This document shows, one piece after another, positions 1 through 10,344 of a DNA stretch of 64,000 bases. The number at the start of each line of letters is the position of its first letter. Positions within the stretch are counted from its first letter, which is position 1. The notes under the pieces were generated by a model that saw nothing but the letters and a program-made list of their open reading frames with translations, did not search any database and was not told the origin of the DNA. Both the position numbers and the translations under genes were made by a program. The stretch spans positions 40,367,638 to 40,431,637 of the forward strand of contig NC_133398.1 in assembly GCF_047511655.1 (NCBI RefSeq), in the 5' to 3' direction. This stretch comes from Castor canadensis (taxonomy: Eukaryota; Chordata; Mammalia; Rodentia; Castoridae).

Positions 1-1312
1 GGGGCAGAGCAGCATAGCTCCCTGTACAGACTGACCTCCACCTGGGGGAAAAAAAAGAGAAACTGAGTAATAAGCAATAAGAGCAATAAAGACACTCTAG
101 AAAGAGGGTGGGGCGCCCAGAGCGCTGAAGATTGGGGGAAGAGAATCCTTCCCGGGACTGTAAATAAACAAGCCGGGCGGGCAGGAGAGCCTCTGGCAGG
201 AGTGGAGGCGGGGCGCGTGCCCAGCAACCAGGAGCAGGAAAGCAGGTGAGAATGGCGGAGGGAGGAAAACTCCACAGGAGAAGAGGGAGACCCACTTCCC
301 ACGGGAACTGTAAACAAACATGGCGGCTGGCAGGAGCAGCAACACTGCGCAGTAATCAGGAGCAGGAAAGCTTGTGAAAGTGGAGGTGGGAGGAGAACTG
401 CACAGGAGAGGGGGGAAGACCCACCACCCACATGAACTGTCAATGAACATGCAGGCCTGAGAATGCAGGTGCAGTGTCACATTTCCCAGTACTTGGAAAG
501 GAGAAACCTTGTAGCAGAGGCTCACGCACAGGAGAAATCTGAGCAAACAAAGCCTGCAGGGCCAGGTGAGTGCTAAGCTCACCCCAGAGATCTGCATAAA
601 TAATGCCTCCAGCAACAGCAGGCTGACAGCAGCAGGCAGGCAAGCCACAGCTGCAGATACCATTCTCAGAACTGTCTCCAGACTCTTTTTTTTCTTTGTC
701 TCCCTACCTTTGATGAGAGAACAACCGAATTACACCTGCAAGCTGAAAAACTTACTGAAACTGTATTGCAATTGAATTTGGGACACTTGGTGGGGTTTTT
801 CTTGTGCGTGTGTGTGTAGTTTTGTTCTTCTTTATGCGTCCCCTTTGATGAGACAACTACAGAACAACATCTGAGGCACCATCTACAGGATTGGAGACTG
901 AGACTTCACGGCATTTGAACTTGGAGGTTTTTTGGTTTTTTTAAATTTTCAATTTTTTCATTTTATTTTAATACAATTTTATAAATAGATTTTTCTTTCA
1001 TTTACTTATTTTTTATTTTTATTCTTACCTTTTTTATTTTTGATTTTCAATCTTCTCTCTGTCTCTGTAATGTCTGTTCAGCTTACTGTCGGTTAGTACA
1101 CTAAAGCTCCCTGTTTATGCCTTTGAAATCTTCTTGTCAACACTTTGTTCTGTTTTCTCCCTCCAGTCTGTGCATTTGTTTTTCCCATTTCTTTAACTTC
1201 TTGCTTTCCATCTCAACTCAACTTTCCATTCTAAATATTAGCATTGTTATTATTACAAGCTAGAAAATACTTAATTGTACACAGTACAGGGACAGTAACA
1301 ACACCAAAGACA
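1..1312 (+). promoter_or_regulatory. L1 5'UTR / internal promoter region with tandem units
   Basis: The sequence upstream of ORF1 is GC-rich and CpG-containing to about 660, then AT-rich from about 900 to 1210. Between about 100 and 450 it holds two to three diverged tandem units. The anchor ACTGTAAA-like recurs at 157, 307 and 436, and AGGAGCAGGAA recurs at 230 and 358. L1 5'UTRs hold the RNA polymerase II promoter, and rodent L1s often have monomer arrays here. That this segment is a promoter is inferred from position and family. Confidence 0.75.
97..663 (-). other. antisense 188-codon open frame inside the L1 5'UTR
   Basis: An ATG-started open frame of 188 codons runs antisense across the repeated part of the 5'UTR. 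Its translation is hydrophobic and repetitive: MFIDSS, MFVYSS and LFIYSP recur once per DNA repeat unit. The spacings between units (150 and 129 bp) are both multiples of three, which keeps the frame. Primate L1 has an unrelated antisense ORF0 in the same place. There is no direct evidence that this one is translated. GC-rich repeats also produce open frames by chance. Confidence 0.3.
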
Positions 1313-2515
1313 ATGACAGGAAGACAGAAAAAACAGGGAAACCAGTTTCCCCACAGCAAAAAATTAGTACAGGAACCAGAGGGGAATGAAGAAAACAGGT
1401 ACTCAGATCCAGACTCCAACAAAATGAAGATAAACTATGCCAAAGGACCCAATGAAGCCCACAAGAATAATCTAAAAGAAGACATACTACAGGTACTCAA
1501 TGAGAATTTTATAGAGATGATACTGGATAGGGTCAACCAAAATGTACAGGAGACACTCAAGAAATTCCAAGACAACAAAAATAGAGAATTTGAAAAAGCA
1601 AAAGAAGAAATAAAGGAAACCATAGAAGCACTGTATAAACACCAAAGTGAAAGAGAGAACACAATGAATAAACAGATAAATGAACTCAGGACAAAAATAG
1701 ACAACATTAAAGAGGAAACCACCAAGGATATGGAAAACCTCAGAAAAAAGAACGAAACAGAACGGCAAAACAAAACAGAAGGCCAATCCAGCAGAATAGA
1801 ACAAACAGAAGACAGAATCTCAGAACTTGAAGATGAAATGGTAATTAAAGGAAAAACTGAAGAACTATTAATTAAACAACTCAAGACCTGTGAAAAGAAA
1901 ATGCAAGAACTCACCGACTCCATCAAAAGACCAAACTTGAGAATCATGGGCATTGAAGAAGGAGAAGAGGTGCAAGTGAAGGGAATGTGTAATATATTCA
2001 ACAAAATAATAACGGAAAATTTTCCAAATCTAGAGAAAGATATTCCCATACAGATGCAAGAGCCCTCCAGAACACCAAACAGACCAGATCAAAATAGAAC
2101 TACCCCACAACATATCATCATTAAAACAACAAGTTCAGAAACTAAGGAAAGAATATTGAAGGCTAAAAGAAAGAAAAAACAAGTAACATACAAACGTAAA
2201 CCCTTCAAAATCACAGCAGACTTCTCAACAGAAACATTAAAAGCAAGAAGAGCATGGGGTGAGATCTTCCGGGCAATGAATGAAAATAACTTCAACCCCA
2301 GGATACTCTACCCAGCAAAACTATCATTCAAAATAGATGGAGCAATAAAAGTCTTCCATGATAAGCAGAAACTAAAACAGTATGTGACCACAAAGCCACC
2401 ACTACGAAAGATTCTTCAAGGGATTCTGCACACAGAAAGTGAAACCCAACTTAACCATGAAAAGACAGGCAGCACCAAACCACAGGAAAAGAAAAAGCAA
2501 GACAGTAGAGAGTAA
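1313..2515 (+). CDS. L1 ORF1 protein (RNA-binding chaperone), intact
   Basis: ORF1p coats L1 RNA as a trimer and acts as a nucleic-acid chaperone in the cytoplasmic ribonucleoprotein. The frame extends upstream to 1244, but the ATG at 1313 gives the basic start MTGRQKKQ expected of the family, so I start there: 400 codons, somewhat longer than human ORF1p (338). Residues about 54-203 form a charged heptad-rich coiled coil. The RRM follows, with NLRIMGIEEGEE at about 208. The C-terminal domain has RRAWGEIF at about 312 and RILYPAKLSF at about 330. No stop or frameshift interrupts it, unlike ORF2 next to it. Whether it is expressed cannot be told. Confidence 0.93.
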   Translation: MTGRQKKQGNQFPHSKKLVQEPEGNEENRYSDPDSNKMKINYAKGPNEAHKNNLKEDILQVLNENFIEMILDRVNQNVQETLKKFQDNKNREFEKAKEEIKETIEALYKHQSERENTMNKQINELRTKIDNIKEETTKDMENLRKKNETERQNKTEGQSSRIEQTEDRISELEDEMVIKGKTEELLIKQLKTCEKKMQELTDSIKRPNLRIMGIEEGEEVQVKGMCNIFNKIITENFPNLEKDIPIQMQEPSRTPNRPDQNRTTPQHIIIKTTSSETKERILKAKRKKKQVTYKRKPFKITADFSTETLKARRAWGEIFRAMNENNFNPRILYPAKLSFKIDGAIKVFHDKQKLKQYVTTKPPLRKILQGILHTESETQLNHEKTGSTKPQEKKKQDSRE

Positions 2516-2565
2516 CTTCAACTTAGGTACACACAATCAAACCTTCAAACAACTAAGACAACTAA

Positions 2566-5500
2566 ATGGCAGGAATCACTACATACCTATCAGTACTAAC
2601 GCTTAATGTTAATGGACTTAATTCACCCATCAAAAGGCACCACTTGACGAAATGGATTAAAAAGGAAGATCCAACAATTTGTTGCTTACAGGAGACCCAT
2701 CTCACTGACAGAAATAAGCATAGGCTAAGGATGAAAGGCTAGAAGAAGATTTACCAAGCCAATGGCCCCCGAAAACAGGCAGGAGTAGCAATACTTATCT
2801 CTGACAAAGTAGACTTCAAGCCTACATTGATCAAACGAGATAAAGAAGGACATTCCATACTAATAAAAGGGGAAATAGACCAAAAGGAAATAATAATCAT
2901 CAACCTGTATGCACCCAATGTCAATGCACCCAATTTCATCAAACATACCCCGAAAGACCTAAAAGCATATATAAACACCAACACAGTGGTTGTGGGAGCT
3001 TATAACACCCCATTAGTATCAATAGATAGGTCATCCAAACAAAAAAATCAATAAATCCAAGATCTAAAATATGCAATAGATCAAATGGACCTACTTGATG
3101 TCTACAGAACATTTCATCCAACTTCTACACAATATACATTCTTCTCAGCAGCCCATGGAACCTTCTCCAAAATAGATCATATCCTAGGGCACAAAGCAAG
3201 CCTCAGCAAATATAAGAAAATAAAAATAATACCATGCATACTATCTGATCACAGTGCAGTAAAACTAGAACTCAACAACAAAAGTAAAGACAAAAAAGAT
3301 GCAAACAGCTGGAAACTAAATAACTCATTACTTAATGAAGAATGGATCATTGATGCAATAAAAGAGGAAATTAAAAAGTTCCTGGAAGTCAATGAAAATG
3401 AAAACACAACCTACCGGAACCTATGGGACACAGCTAAGGCAGTCTTGAGAGGAAAGTTCATAGCCCAGGAATGCTTATGTTAAAAAGACTGAAAGATCCC
3501 AAATCAATGACCTAATGATACATCTCAAACTCCTAGAAAAACAAGAGCAAGCAAATCCCAAAACAAATAGAAGGAGAGAAATACTAAAAATAAGAGCTGA
3601 AATCAATGAAATAGAAACCAAAAAAAAAAAAAAACCATACAAAGAATTAATGAAACAAAAACTTGGTTCTTTGAAAAAATAAACAAGATCGACAGACCCC
3701 TGGCCAACCTGACTAAAATAAGGAGAGAAAAATCCCAAATTAGTAGAATCAGGAATGCAAAAGGGGAGATAATAACAAACACCATGGAAGTCCAGGAAAT
3801 CATCAGAGACTACTTCTAGAACCTATATTCAAATAAATTTGAAAATCTTAAAGAAATGGACAGATTTCTAGATACATATGATCATCCAAAAATGAACCAG
3901 GATGAAGTTAATCACCTGAATAGATCTATAACACAAAATGAAATTGAAGCAGCGATCAAGAGTCTCCCCAAAAAGAAAAGTCCAGGACCTGATGGATTCT
4001 CTGCTGAATTCTATCAGACCTTTAAAGAAAAACCGTTACCAATCCTCCTTAAACTGTTCCACAAAATAGAAAGGGAAGGAAAACTGCCAAACACATTTTA
4101 TGAGGCCAGTATTACACTTATCCCAAAACCAGGCAAAGACACCTCCAAAAAGGAGAACTATAGGCCAATCTCCTTAATGAACATTGACGCAAATATCCTC
4201 AACAAAATAATGGCAAACCGAATTCAACAACACATCAAAAAGATTATTCACCACGACCAAGCAGGCTTCATCCCAGGGATGCAGGAGTTGTTCAACATAT
4301 GAAAATCAATAAACGTAATAAACTACATTAACAGAAGCAAAGAAAAAAACCACTTGATCATCTCAATAGATGCAGAAAAAGCCTGTGATAAGATCCAACA
4401 CCATTTCATGATAAAAGCTCTAAGAAAACTAGGAATAGAATGAAAGTACCTCAATATTATAAAAGCTATATATGACAAACCTACAGCCAGCATTATACTT
4501 AATGGAGAAAAACTGAAACCATTCCCTCTAAAATCAGGAACCAGACAAGGATGCCCACTATCCCGACTCCTATTCAACATAGTACTGGAATTCCTAAGCA
4601 GAGCAATTAGGCAAGAAGAAGGAATAAAAGGAATACAAATAGGTAAAGAAACTGTCAAAATATCCCTATTTGCAGATGACATGATCCTATACCTTAAAGA
4701 CCCAAAAAACTCTACTCAGAAGCTTCTAGACATCATCAATAGCTATAGCAAGGTAGCAGGATATAAAATCAACATAGAAAACCATTAACATTTCTATAGA
4801 CTAACAATGAGCAAATGGAAAAAGAATGTATGAAAACAATTCCATTTACAATAGCCTCAAAAAAAATCAAATACCTAGGTGTAAACCTAACAAAAGATGT
4901 GAAAGACCTCTACAAGGAAAACTATACACTTCTGAAGAAAGAGATTGAGGAAGACTATAGAAAGTGGAGAGATCTCCCATGCTCATGGATTGGTAGAATC
5001 AACATAGTAAAAATGTCTATACTCCTTAAAGTAATCTACATGTTTAATGCAATTCCCATCAAAATTCCAATGACATTCATTAAAGAGATTGAAAAATCTA
5101 CCGTGAAATTTATATAGAAACACAGAAAGCCACAAATAGCCAAGGCAATACTCAGTCAAAAGAACAATGCAGGAGGTATCACAATACCTGACTTCAAACT
5201 ATATTACAAAGCAGTAGCCATAAAAACAGCATGGTACTGGCACAAAAACAGACATGAAGACCAGTGGAACAGAATACGGGACCCAGATATGAAGCCACAA
5301 AACTATAACCAACTTGTCTTTGACAAAGGAGCTAAAAATATACGATGGAGAAATAGCAGCCTCTTCAACAAAAACTGCTGGGAAAACTGGTTTAGCAGTC
5401 TGCAAAAAACTGAAACTAGATCCATGTATATCACCCTATACCAAGATTAACTCAAAATGGATCAAGGATCTTAATATCAGACCACAAACTCTAAAGTTGA

Positions 5501-6399
5501 TACAGGAAAGAGTAGGAAATACTCTGGAATTAATAGGTATAGGTAAGAACTTTCTCAACGATACCCCAGCAGCACAGCAACTAAGAGATAGCATAGATAA
5601 ATGTGACCTCATAAAACTAAAAAGCTTCTGTTCATCAAAAGAAATGGTCTCTAAACTGAAGAGAACACCCACAGAGTGGGAGAAAATATTTGCCAGCTAT
5701 ACATCAGACAAAGGACTGATAACCAGAATATATAGGGAACTTAAAAAACTAAATTCTCCCAAAACTAATGAACCAATAAAGAAATGGGCAAGTGAACTAA
5801 ACAGAACTTTCTCAAAAGAAGACATTCTAATAGCCAAAAAACACATGAAAAAATGCTCACCATCTCTAGCAATAAAGGAAATGCAAATTAAAACCACACT
5901 AAGATTCCAGCTCACCCCTGTTAGAATAGCCATCATTAGCAACACCACCAACAACAGGTGTTGGCGAGGATGCAGGGGAAAAGGAACCGTCATATACTGT
6001 TGGTGGGAATGTAAATTAGTACAACCACTCTGGAAAAAAATTTGGAGGCTACTTAAAAATCTAGATATTGATCTACCATTTGATCCAGCAATACCACTCT
6101 TGGGCATATACTCAAAAGACTGTGACACAGGTTACTCCAGAGGCACCTGCACACCTATGTTTATTGCGGCACTATTCACAATAGCCAAGTTATGGAAACA
6201 GCCAAGATGCCCCTCCACTGACGAATGGATTAAGAAAATGTGGTATCTATACACAATGGAATTTTATGCAGCCATGAAGAAGAACGAAATGTTATCATTC
6301 GCTGGTAAATGGATGGAATTGGAGAACATCATTCTGAGTGAGGTTAGCCTGGCCCAAAAGACCAAAAATCATATGTTCTCCCTCACATGTGGACATTAG
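2566..6399 (+). pseudogene. L1 ORF2 (endonuclease-reverse transcriptase), disabled
   Basis: ORF2p nicks target DNA and reverse-transcribes L1 RNA. From the ATG at 2566 the order is endonuclease (LNVNGL, QETH, SDHSAV), reverse transcriptase ([13 protein letters not shown] at 4669-4680) and a Cys-rich C-terminus (CWRGC...CWWEC) ending at 6399. That is about 1,277 codons, the family's usual size. Lesions include in-frame stops at 2740, 3052, 3817, 4300 and 4441, and an extra G near 3468 put back in frame by a 15-A run (3620-3634). A one-base loss near 4780 is followed by stops at 4797 and 5115, and an extra T at 5391-5393 returns the original frame. The endonuclease GDFNTP motif reads GAYNTP (Asp to Ala, 2998-3000). 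Only 5394-6399 is a long clean stretch. Confidence 0.95.
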
Positions 6400-6876
6400 A
6401 TCAAGGGCAAACACAACAATGGGATTGGACTTTGAGCACATGATAAAAGCGAGAGCACACAAGGGAGGGGTGAGGAGAGGTAAGACACCTAAAAAACTAG
6501 CTAGCATTTGTTGTCCTCAACGCAGAGAAACTAAAGCAGATACCTTAAAAGCAACTGAGGCCAATAGGAAAAGGGGAACAGGTACTAGAGAAAAGGTTAG
6601 ATCAAAAAGAATTAACCTAGAAGGTAACACCCACACACAGGAAATCAATGTGAGTCAACTCCCTGTATAGCTATCCTTATCTCAACCAGCAAAAACCCTT
6701 GTTCCTTCCTATTATGGCTTATACTCTCTCTACAACAAAATTAGAGATAAGGGCAAAATAGTTTCTGCTTGGGGGAGAGGGAGGGGGCGGAGTGGGTGGT
6801 AAGGGAGGGGGTGGAGGCAGGGGGGAGAAATGACCCAAGCCTTGTATGCATATATGAATAATAAAAGAAAAAAAAA
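6400..6876 (+). other. L1 3'UTR with G-rich polypurine tract and A-tail
   Basis: After the ORF2 stop come about 370 bp of A-rich sequence and then a G-rich block at 6771-6827 made of many GGG to GGGGGG runs. AATAAT/AATAAA signals follow near 6857, then an A-run. G-rich tracts that can form quadruplexes are typical of mammalian L1 3'UTRs. The same block appears in the other young copies in the window. Confidence 0.85.
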
Positions 6877-6892
6877 TCTACTCTTTTAACAG

Positions 6893-7640
6893 TTTTCAAA
6901 CTTGCAATGTATTGTTATTAACTCTGTCACCACAATGTAAATAGATCTCTTGATTTCATTCCTCTTGTCTAACTGAAAATTTGTGGTCTTTGATCAATAC
7001 TTACCAATACTTACCCAATACTTACCCCTGCCCCTCAGTTTCCTGGGGTCCACCATTCTACTTTCTGTTCCTAGGAGTTCAATATTTTAGATTCCAAATA
7101 TAAGTGAGATCATCTGGTACTTTGTCTTTCTGTGCCTGGCTTATTTCACTTAATGTAGCGCCTTCCTGGTTCATCCATGTTGTCACGAATGGTAGGAGAG
7201 TTTTCTTTATCTTAAAGCTGAATAATTGTATATACATACCACATTCTTTTTATCCATTCATCCCTTTATGGGCCCTGAAGTGGGTTCCATCTCTTGATTC
7301 TGTGGATAATGTTGCAGTGAATGTGAGCGTATAGTTGCATCTCTGACATGCTGATTTCACGTTCTTTGGAAACATACCCACTCCTGGGATAGCTGAGTCA
7401 TATGGTAGTTCTAGCGTTAATTTTTTTGAGGAATCTCCACACTACTGATTTATATTCTCACCAACAGGGTCTGGAGATATAGCTCAATGGTAGAATGCTT
7501 GCCTAGCATGCTTGAGGGCTGGAGGTTTGATTCCCAACACTGCAAACAAACAAACAAACAACAATAGAACCCAAAACAAAGTAAAAACAAAAAATTCTTA
7601 CCAACAGTGTACAGGAGTTTCCATCTCCAGTAGTTGTTAA
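6893..7640 (-). mobile_element. old L1 fragment (3' end of ORF2 and 3'UTR), antisense
   Basis: Read on the + strand, this carries the antisense L1 signature phrases around CCTGGCTTATTTCACT and TATCCATTCATC. It is diverged and has no open frame. The ID SINE at 7468 splits it, and the L1 resumes at 7608 with GTACAGGAGTTTCC-like sequence. Confidence 0.75.
7468..7593 (+). mobile_element. ID-type SINE (tRNA-derived) with target duplication
   Basis: The body has the tRNA-like A box (AGCTCAATGGTAGAATGC) and a B box (GGTTTGATTCC), followed by a CAAA-rich tail. Direct repeats of ATTCTYACCAACAG flank it at 7454-7467 and 7594-7607 (14 bp, one mismatch). This fits L1-driven insertion into the older L1 fragment. 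Confidence 0.92.
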
Positions 7641-8808
7641 ACAGTTGGATTTTTTGCTGTCAGGTGGTTCCATGAAACAATAGGTAATTACCATGTTTTG
7701 TAACTGCTACACAGCTTAGAAAAGAATAAAAGTTCTCACAAGTTCTCACTGCTTTTATGATGTGATGGCATTCATAATGCTCATGAAACACTTCACAACT
7801 CTACAGAAACACAGTTGACAAGGCTGACGACTCCATGACAAAGAGTAAAGCAAGATAAACTAAAATGTCTGCTGGCAAAAGTGATTGCTTTTCAGGGAGC
7901 TCTGTTTGGTTCTCAATTAAAGAGGAGAAACTTGTGTATTTTTCTCTCTTTGAAGTTTTACAATTTATACTGCTCAGCTTTTGCTATAAAATAAGCCTCT
8001 TTGTTAAAATTCCTTGCTTATTTTGAGCTTATGTGTATAAAAGAGAGTATCTAGAAAATTCCCCCTTATGTTCATTTCATATGTATTTTTATATCCATAT
8101 ATATTTATGAAAGTTATTTTGTCTTTTTAGATTTTTACATCTTTATTGATGAAATAATTGTTTCTTGACTTATCTCTAGTCTCCTCAATTTGATATTCTT
8201 TTTAGGAAACATTACTTTTCTTATTTTTAGATAAGGAAACCAAAATATTCTGCCAGATTTTGCCCTAAGAACCATAATTTAAATAAAAATATTAGGTAAG
8301 CATTACAGGGGCTTATAGGTATTAAATATCAAAACATGCTCCCTGTTAGGAAAATTAGTCAGTGATACATCTCCGTACACTGTAGATACATTCTCCATTG
8401 AGTTTTGAAACCTTTGATTGAAATCCATAAAGGCTAAGTCATCATATAAATGGCAGTGCTGTGCACAAGCACAAAATTAATGAGACTAAAATAATGAGCT
8501 TGAGTGTGTAACATGCCATAGTTGTCATAAAACTATAATGCCTCTGTGTATGACATTTTGTTTTGCCACAGGGAAAAGTTCTGCAAGTTACTTCCTTCAG
8601 CAGAGCCAACAAATAAACTGCTCATTATCTTAGTTTGTTTTTGCAACTTATGGAGAAAGCAAAATGAGGTATTCTTGAAGGAGACACTTATTGTTGTGTA
8701 CTAAAACATAAACGTGGTTTTAAACAGAAGTGAAAGTAGGAATAGTTCTATACATCACTTTCATTGTCATAATAAAAGTAAAGCATGTTCACTGTAAATT
8801 CTTTGAAA
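7641..8808. other. unassigned AT-rich sequence
   Basis: No long open frame, clear repeat or RNA gene is recognised. The sequence is AT-rich with short T- and A-runs. Confidence 0.5.
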
Positions 8809-8813
8809 ACACA

Positions 8814-8866
<53 letters not shown>
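8809..8866. repeat. (AC)n microsatellite
   Basis: A near-perfect AC dinucleotide run of about 58 bp, with one AAAC interruption near its start. Confidence 0.98.
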
Positions 8867-8870
<4 letters not shown>

Positions 8871-8934
8871 AAATACACTCCATGGCTGTCCTACCACGGT
8901 CAATAAGTTTAGTTATATCACCTCTGAACTATCT

Positions 8935-9395
8935 CAATAAGTGAGGTGCATTTTCTTCATCATGTTAAGTGAAGTAATCCAGGCACAGAAAGACAAAACT
9001 ATAGAATCTCACTTTTCAAAATGTTTCTAAGGTTGTTGAAGTTAATTGAAAATGTGGTATTAGCATTGTTGTGGTATGGTCATATGATGGAAAACTACTC
9101 AGCAATAAAAAGAAATTAGCTATGCATACATGGCACGACATGGATTAACTTCCAAATAATTACATGGAGTGAAACAATTAAGTGCATTCTGTATGATTTA
9201 TTCTATGTACAGTTTTAGAAAATGCAAGTTAATTTATAGTCAGAGTAGGCCAGTGTTGGTCTGGGTTTGGTGGGGGTTGGGCAAGACTGTAATAGAAGGA
9301 GGCATTCCAAAGGGTCTGGGGGAAACTTTCTATCATCTTGACACACTTCATCAAAGTGTACACTTTAAATGTGTATAAAACAAACTATTACAAGT
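8935..9395 (+). mobile_element. old L1 3' end, sense
   Basis: The sense-strand L1 phrases CTACTCAGCAATAAAAAG (near 9096) and GTGTACACTTTAAATGTG (near 9355) mark the end of ORF2 and the 3'UTR of an ancient L1. It is diverged and shows no clear target duplication. Confidence 0.72.
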
Positions 9396-9433
9396 ACAGA
9401 ATCTCAAAGACATTTTTTCTGTACTGATCACTA

Positions 9434-9783
9434 TAGTTTGGATCTTGAATGTCTCCCCAAGGCACATTGTGTTGAAGGCTTGGTCTCCAAGGTGGCTGTT
9501 GGGAAGTGGTGAAACCTGTGGCAAGTGGAGCCTGGTGAGATGTCCACAGGCTATTGGGGGTGTGCCCACAAAGGTGATTGTGGGACCTCTTTCTTTCTTC
9601 TTTCTGGCCATGAGATGAGCAGTTTTGCTCTGTCATGTGTTCCTACCATGACCTTGCCACAGGCCCAAAGCAACTGGGCCAATTTTGATTGAGAAGATAG
9701 AACCCTTAACATTGAGCCAAGATAAACCTTTTCCTTATAAGTGGACAGGTATTTGCTATAGTGGTGGAAGTCTGGCTAACAAA
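9434..9783 (+). mobile_element. MaLR-type LTR (ORR1/MLT1-like), solo
   Basis: It begins with an ATAGTTTGGAT-like start and has internal phrases such as GTTGAAGGCTTGGTC, GAGCAGTTTTGCTCTG and GCCAAGATAAACC. The end is GTATTTGCTATAGTGG...CTAACAAAG. This layout, with an AATAAA-like signal near the 3' end, is that of mammalian MaLR LTRs. A related copy lies at 49412-49873. No internal retroviral genes are seen. Confidence 0.6.
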
Positions 9784-9892
9784 GTAAAAAAGATTTTTCT
9801 TTTTGTATGCTTACATTAGCCCCTTTTGGGTTCACGTGTGGCATTTCCTTATAGCTGTGCTACCCTTTTTGTTTTTGTATAAATTTTGATAA

Positions 9893-9976
9893 TTTTTTTT
9901 TGCAGTACTGGAGATTGAAACAGGACCCTCATGCCTGCTAGGCAAGTGCTCTACCACTGGTCTACATCCCCAGCTC
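9893..9976 (-). mobile_element. ID-type SINE
   Basis: A T-run is followed by GCAGTACTGGAGATTGAA and GGCAAGTGCTCTACCACTGG, ending in CCCCAGCTC. This is an ID element in reverse orientation, with its A-tail at the low-coordinate end. Confidence 0.88.
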
Positions 9977-10344
9977 AACTCTTGAGACTTTTCTTTTTTT
10001 GAGCCTTATAAAAAGTAGAACTACAAATACATATTTTACACTAATGGGGTCATGCTTTGTGTAGAACCTTGTGAATCTTTGACACTTAATTTGCAGTAGA
10101 AATGTTCACATATCCATAAATATGTCATCATTTTAACACAGGCAAAGAATTCTAACCTTATCATTTTTATCAACTCACAGGTGGTTGAATACATTGATTC
10201 TCAGGTCAAGTCCCTCTAAGTGGTATTGAGGTTTTTATTGCTATGGTATTAAAATTTAAAATTATTTGCAGTATCTGCCCTTTTTATGATGCTGAGTTTT
10301 CACACTGAGGGAATAACAGTGGCAGAGTTTAAGGACTGGTGCTT
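9977..10344. other. unassigned sequence
   Basis: AT-rich sequence with no gene or repeat I can name. Part of 10000-10150 faintly resembles antisense L1 but is too diverged to claim. Confidence 0.4.

Larger units (their letters stand above)
1..6876 (+). mobile_element. L1 retrotransposon, near full length (copy 1)
   Basis: The order is that of a complete L1: GC-rich 5'UTR (to 1312), ORF1 (1313-2515), a 50-bp spacer, ORF2 (2566-6399), a 3'UTR with a G-rich tract, AATAAA-like signals and an A-run ending at 6876. The element may start before the window, so its 5' end and the upstream target duplication cannot be seen. ORF1 is open but ORF2 carries many stops and frameshifts, so the copy cannot move on its own. 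Its 3' half closely matches the copies at 18.3-19.9 kb and 59.2-60.6 kb, so the subfamily is young. Confidence 0.97.

Noticed and set aside
1435..2049. 204-codon minus-strand frame
   Set aside because: It is the antisense shadow of the A-rich L1 ORF1 coiled coil, with a low-complexity Ser/Phe/Leu translation.
5697..6128. 143-codon minus-strand frame, with near copies at 18685-19116 and in L1 copies 3, 6 and 7
   Set aside because: It recurs only because L1 ORF2 recurs. It is the reverse complement of the ORF2 C-terminal region.
7468..7540. tRNA-gene-like A and B boxes
   Set aside because: The sequence is an ID SINE with tail and target duplication. It cannot fold as a complete tRNA.
8809..8866. 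CRISPR-like regular repetition
   Set aside because: A simple dinucleotide run without spacers, in a mammalian genome.
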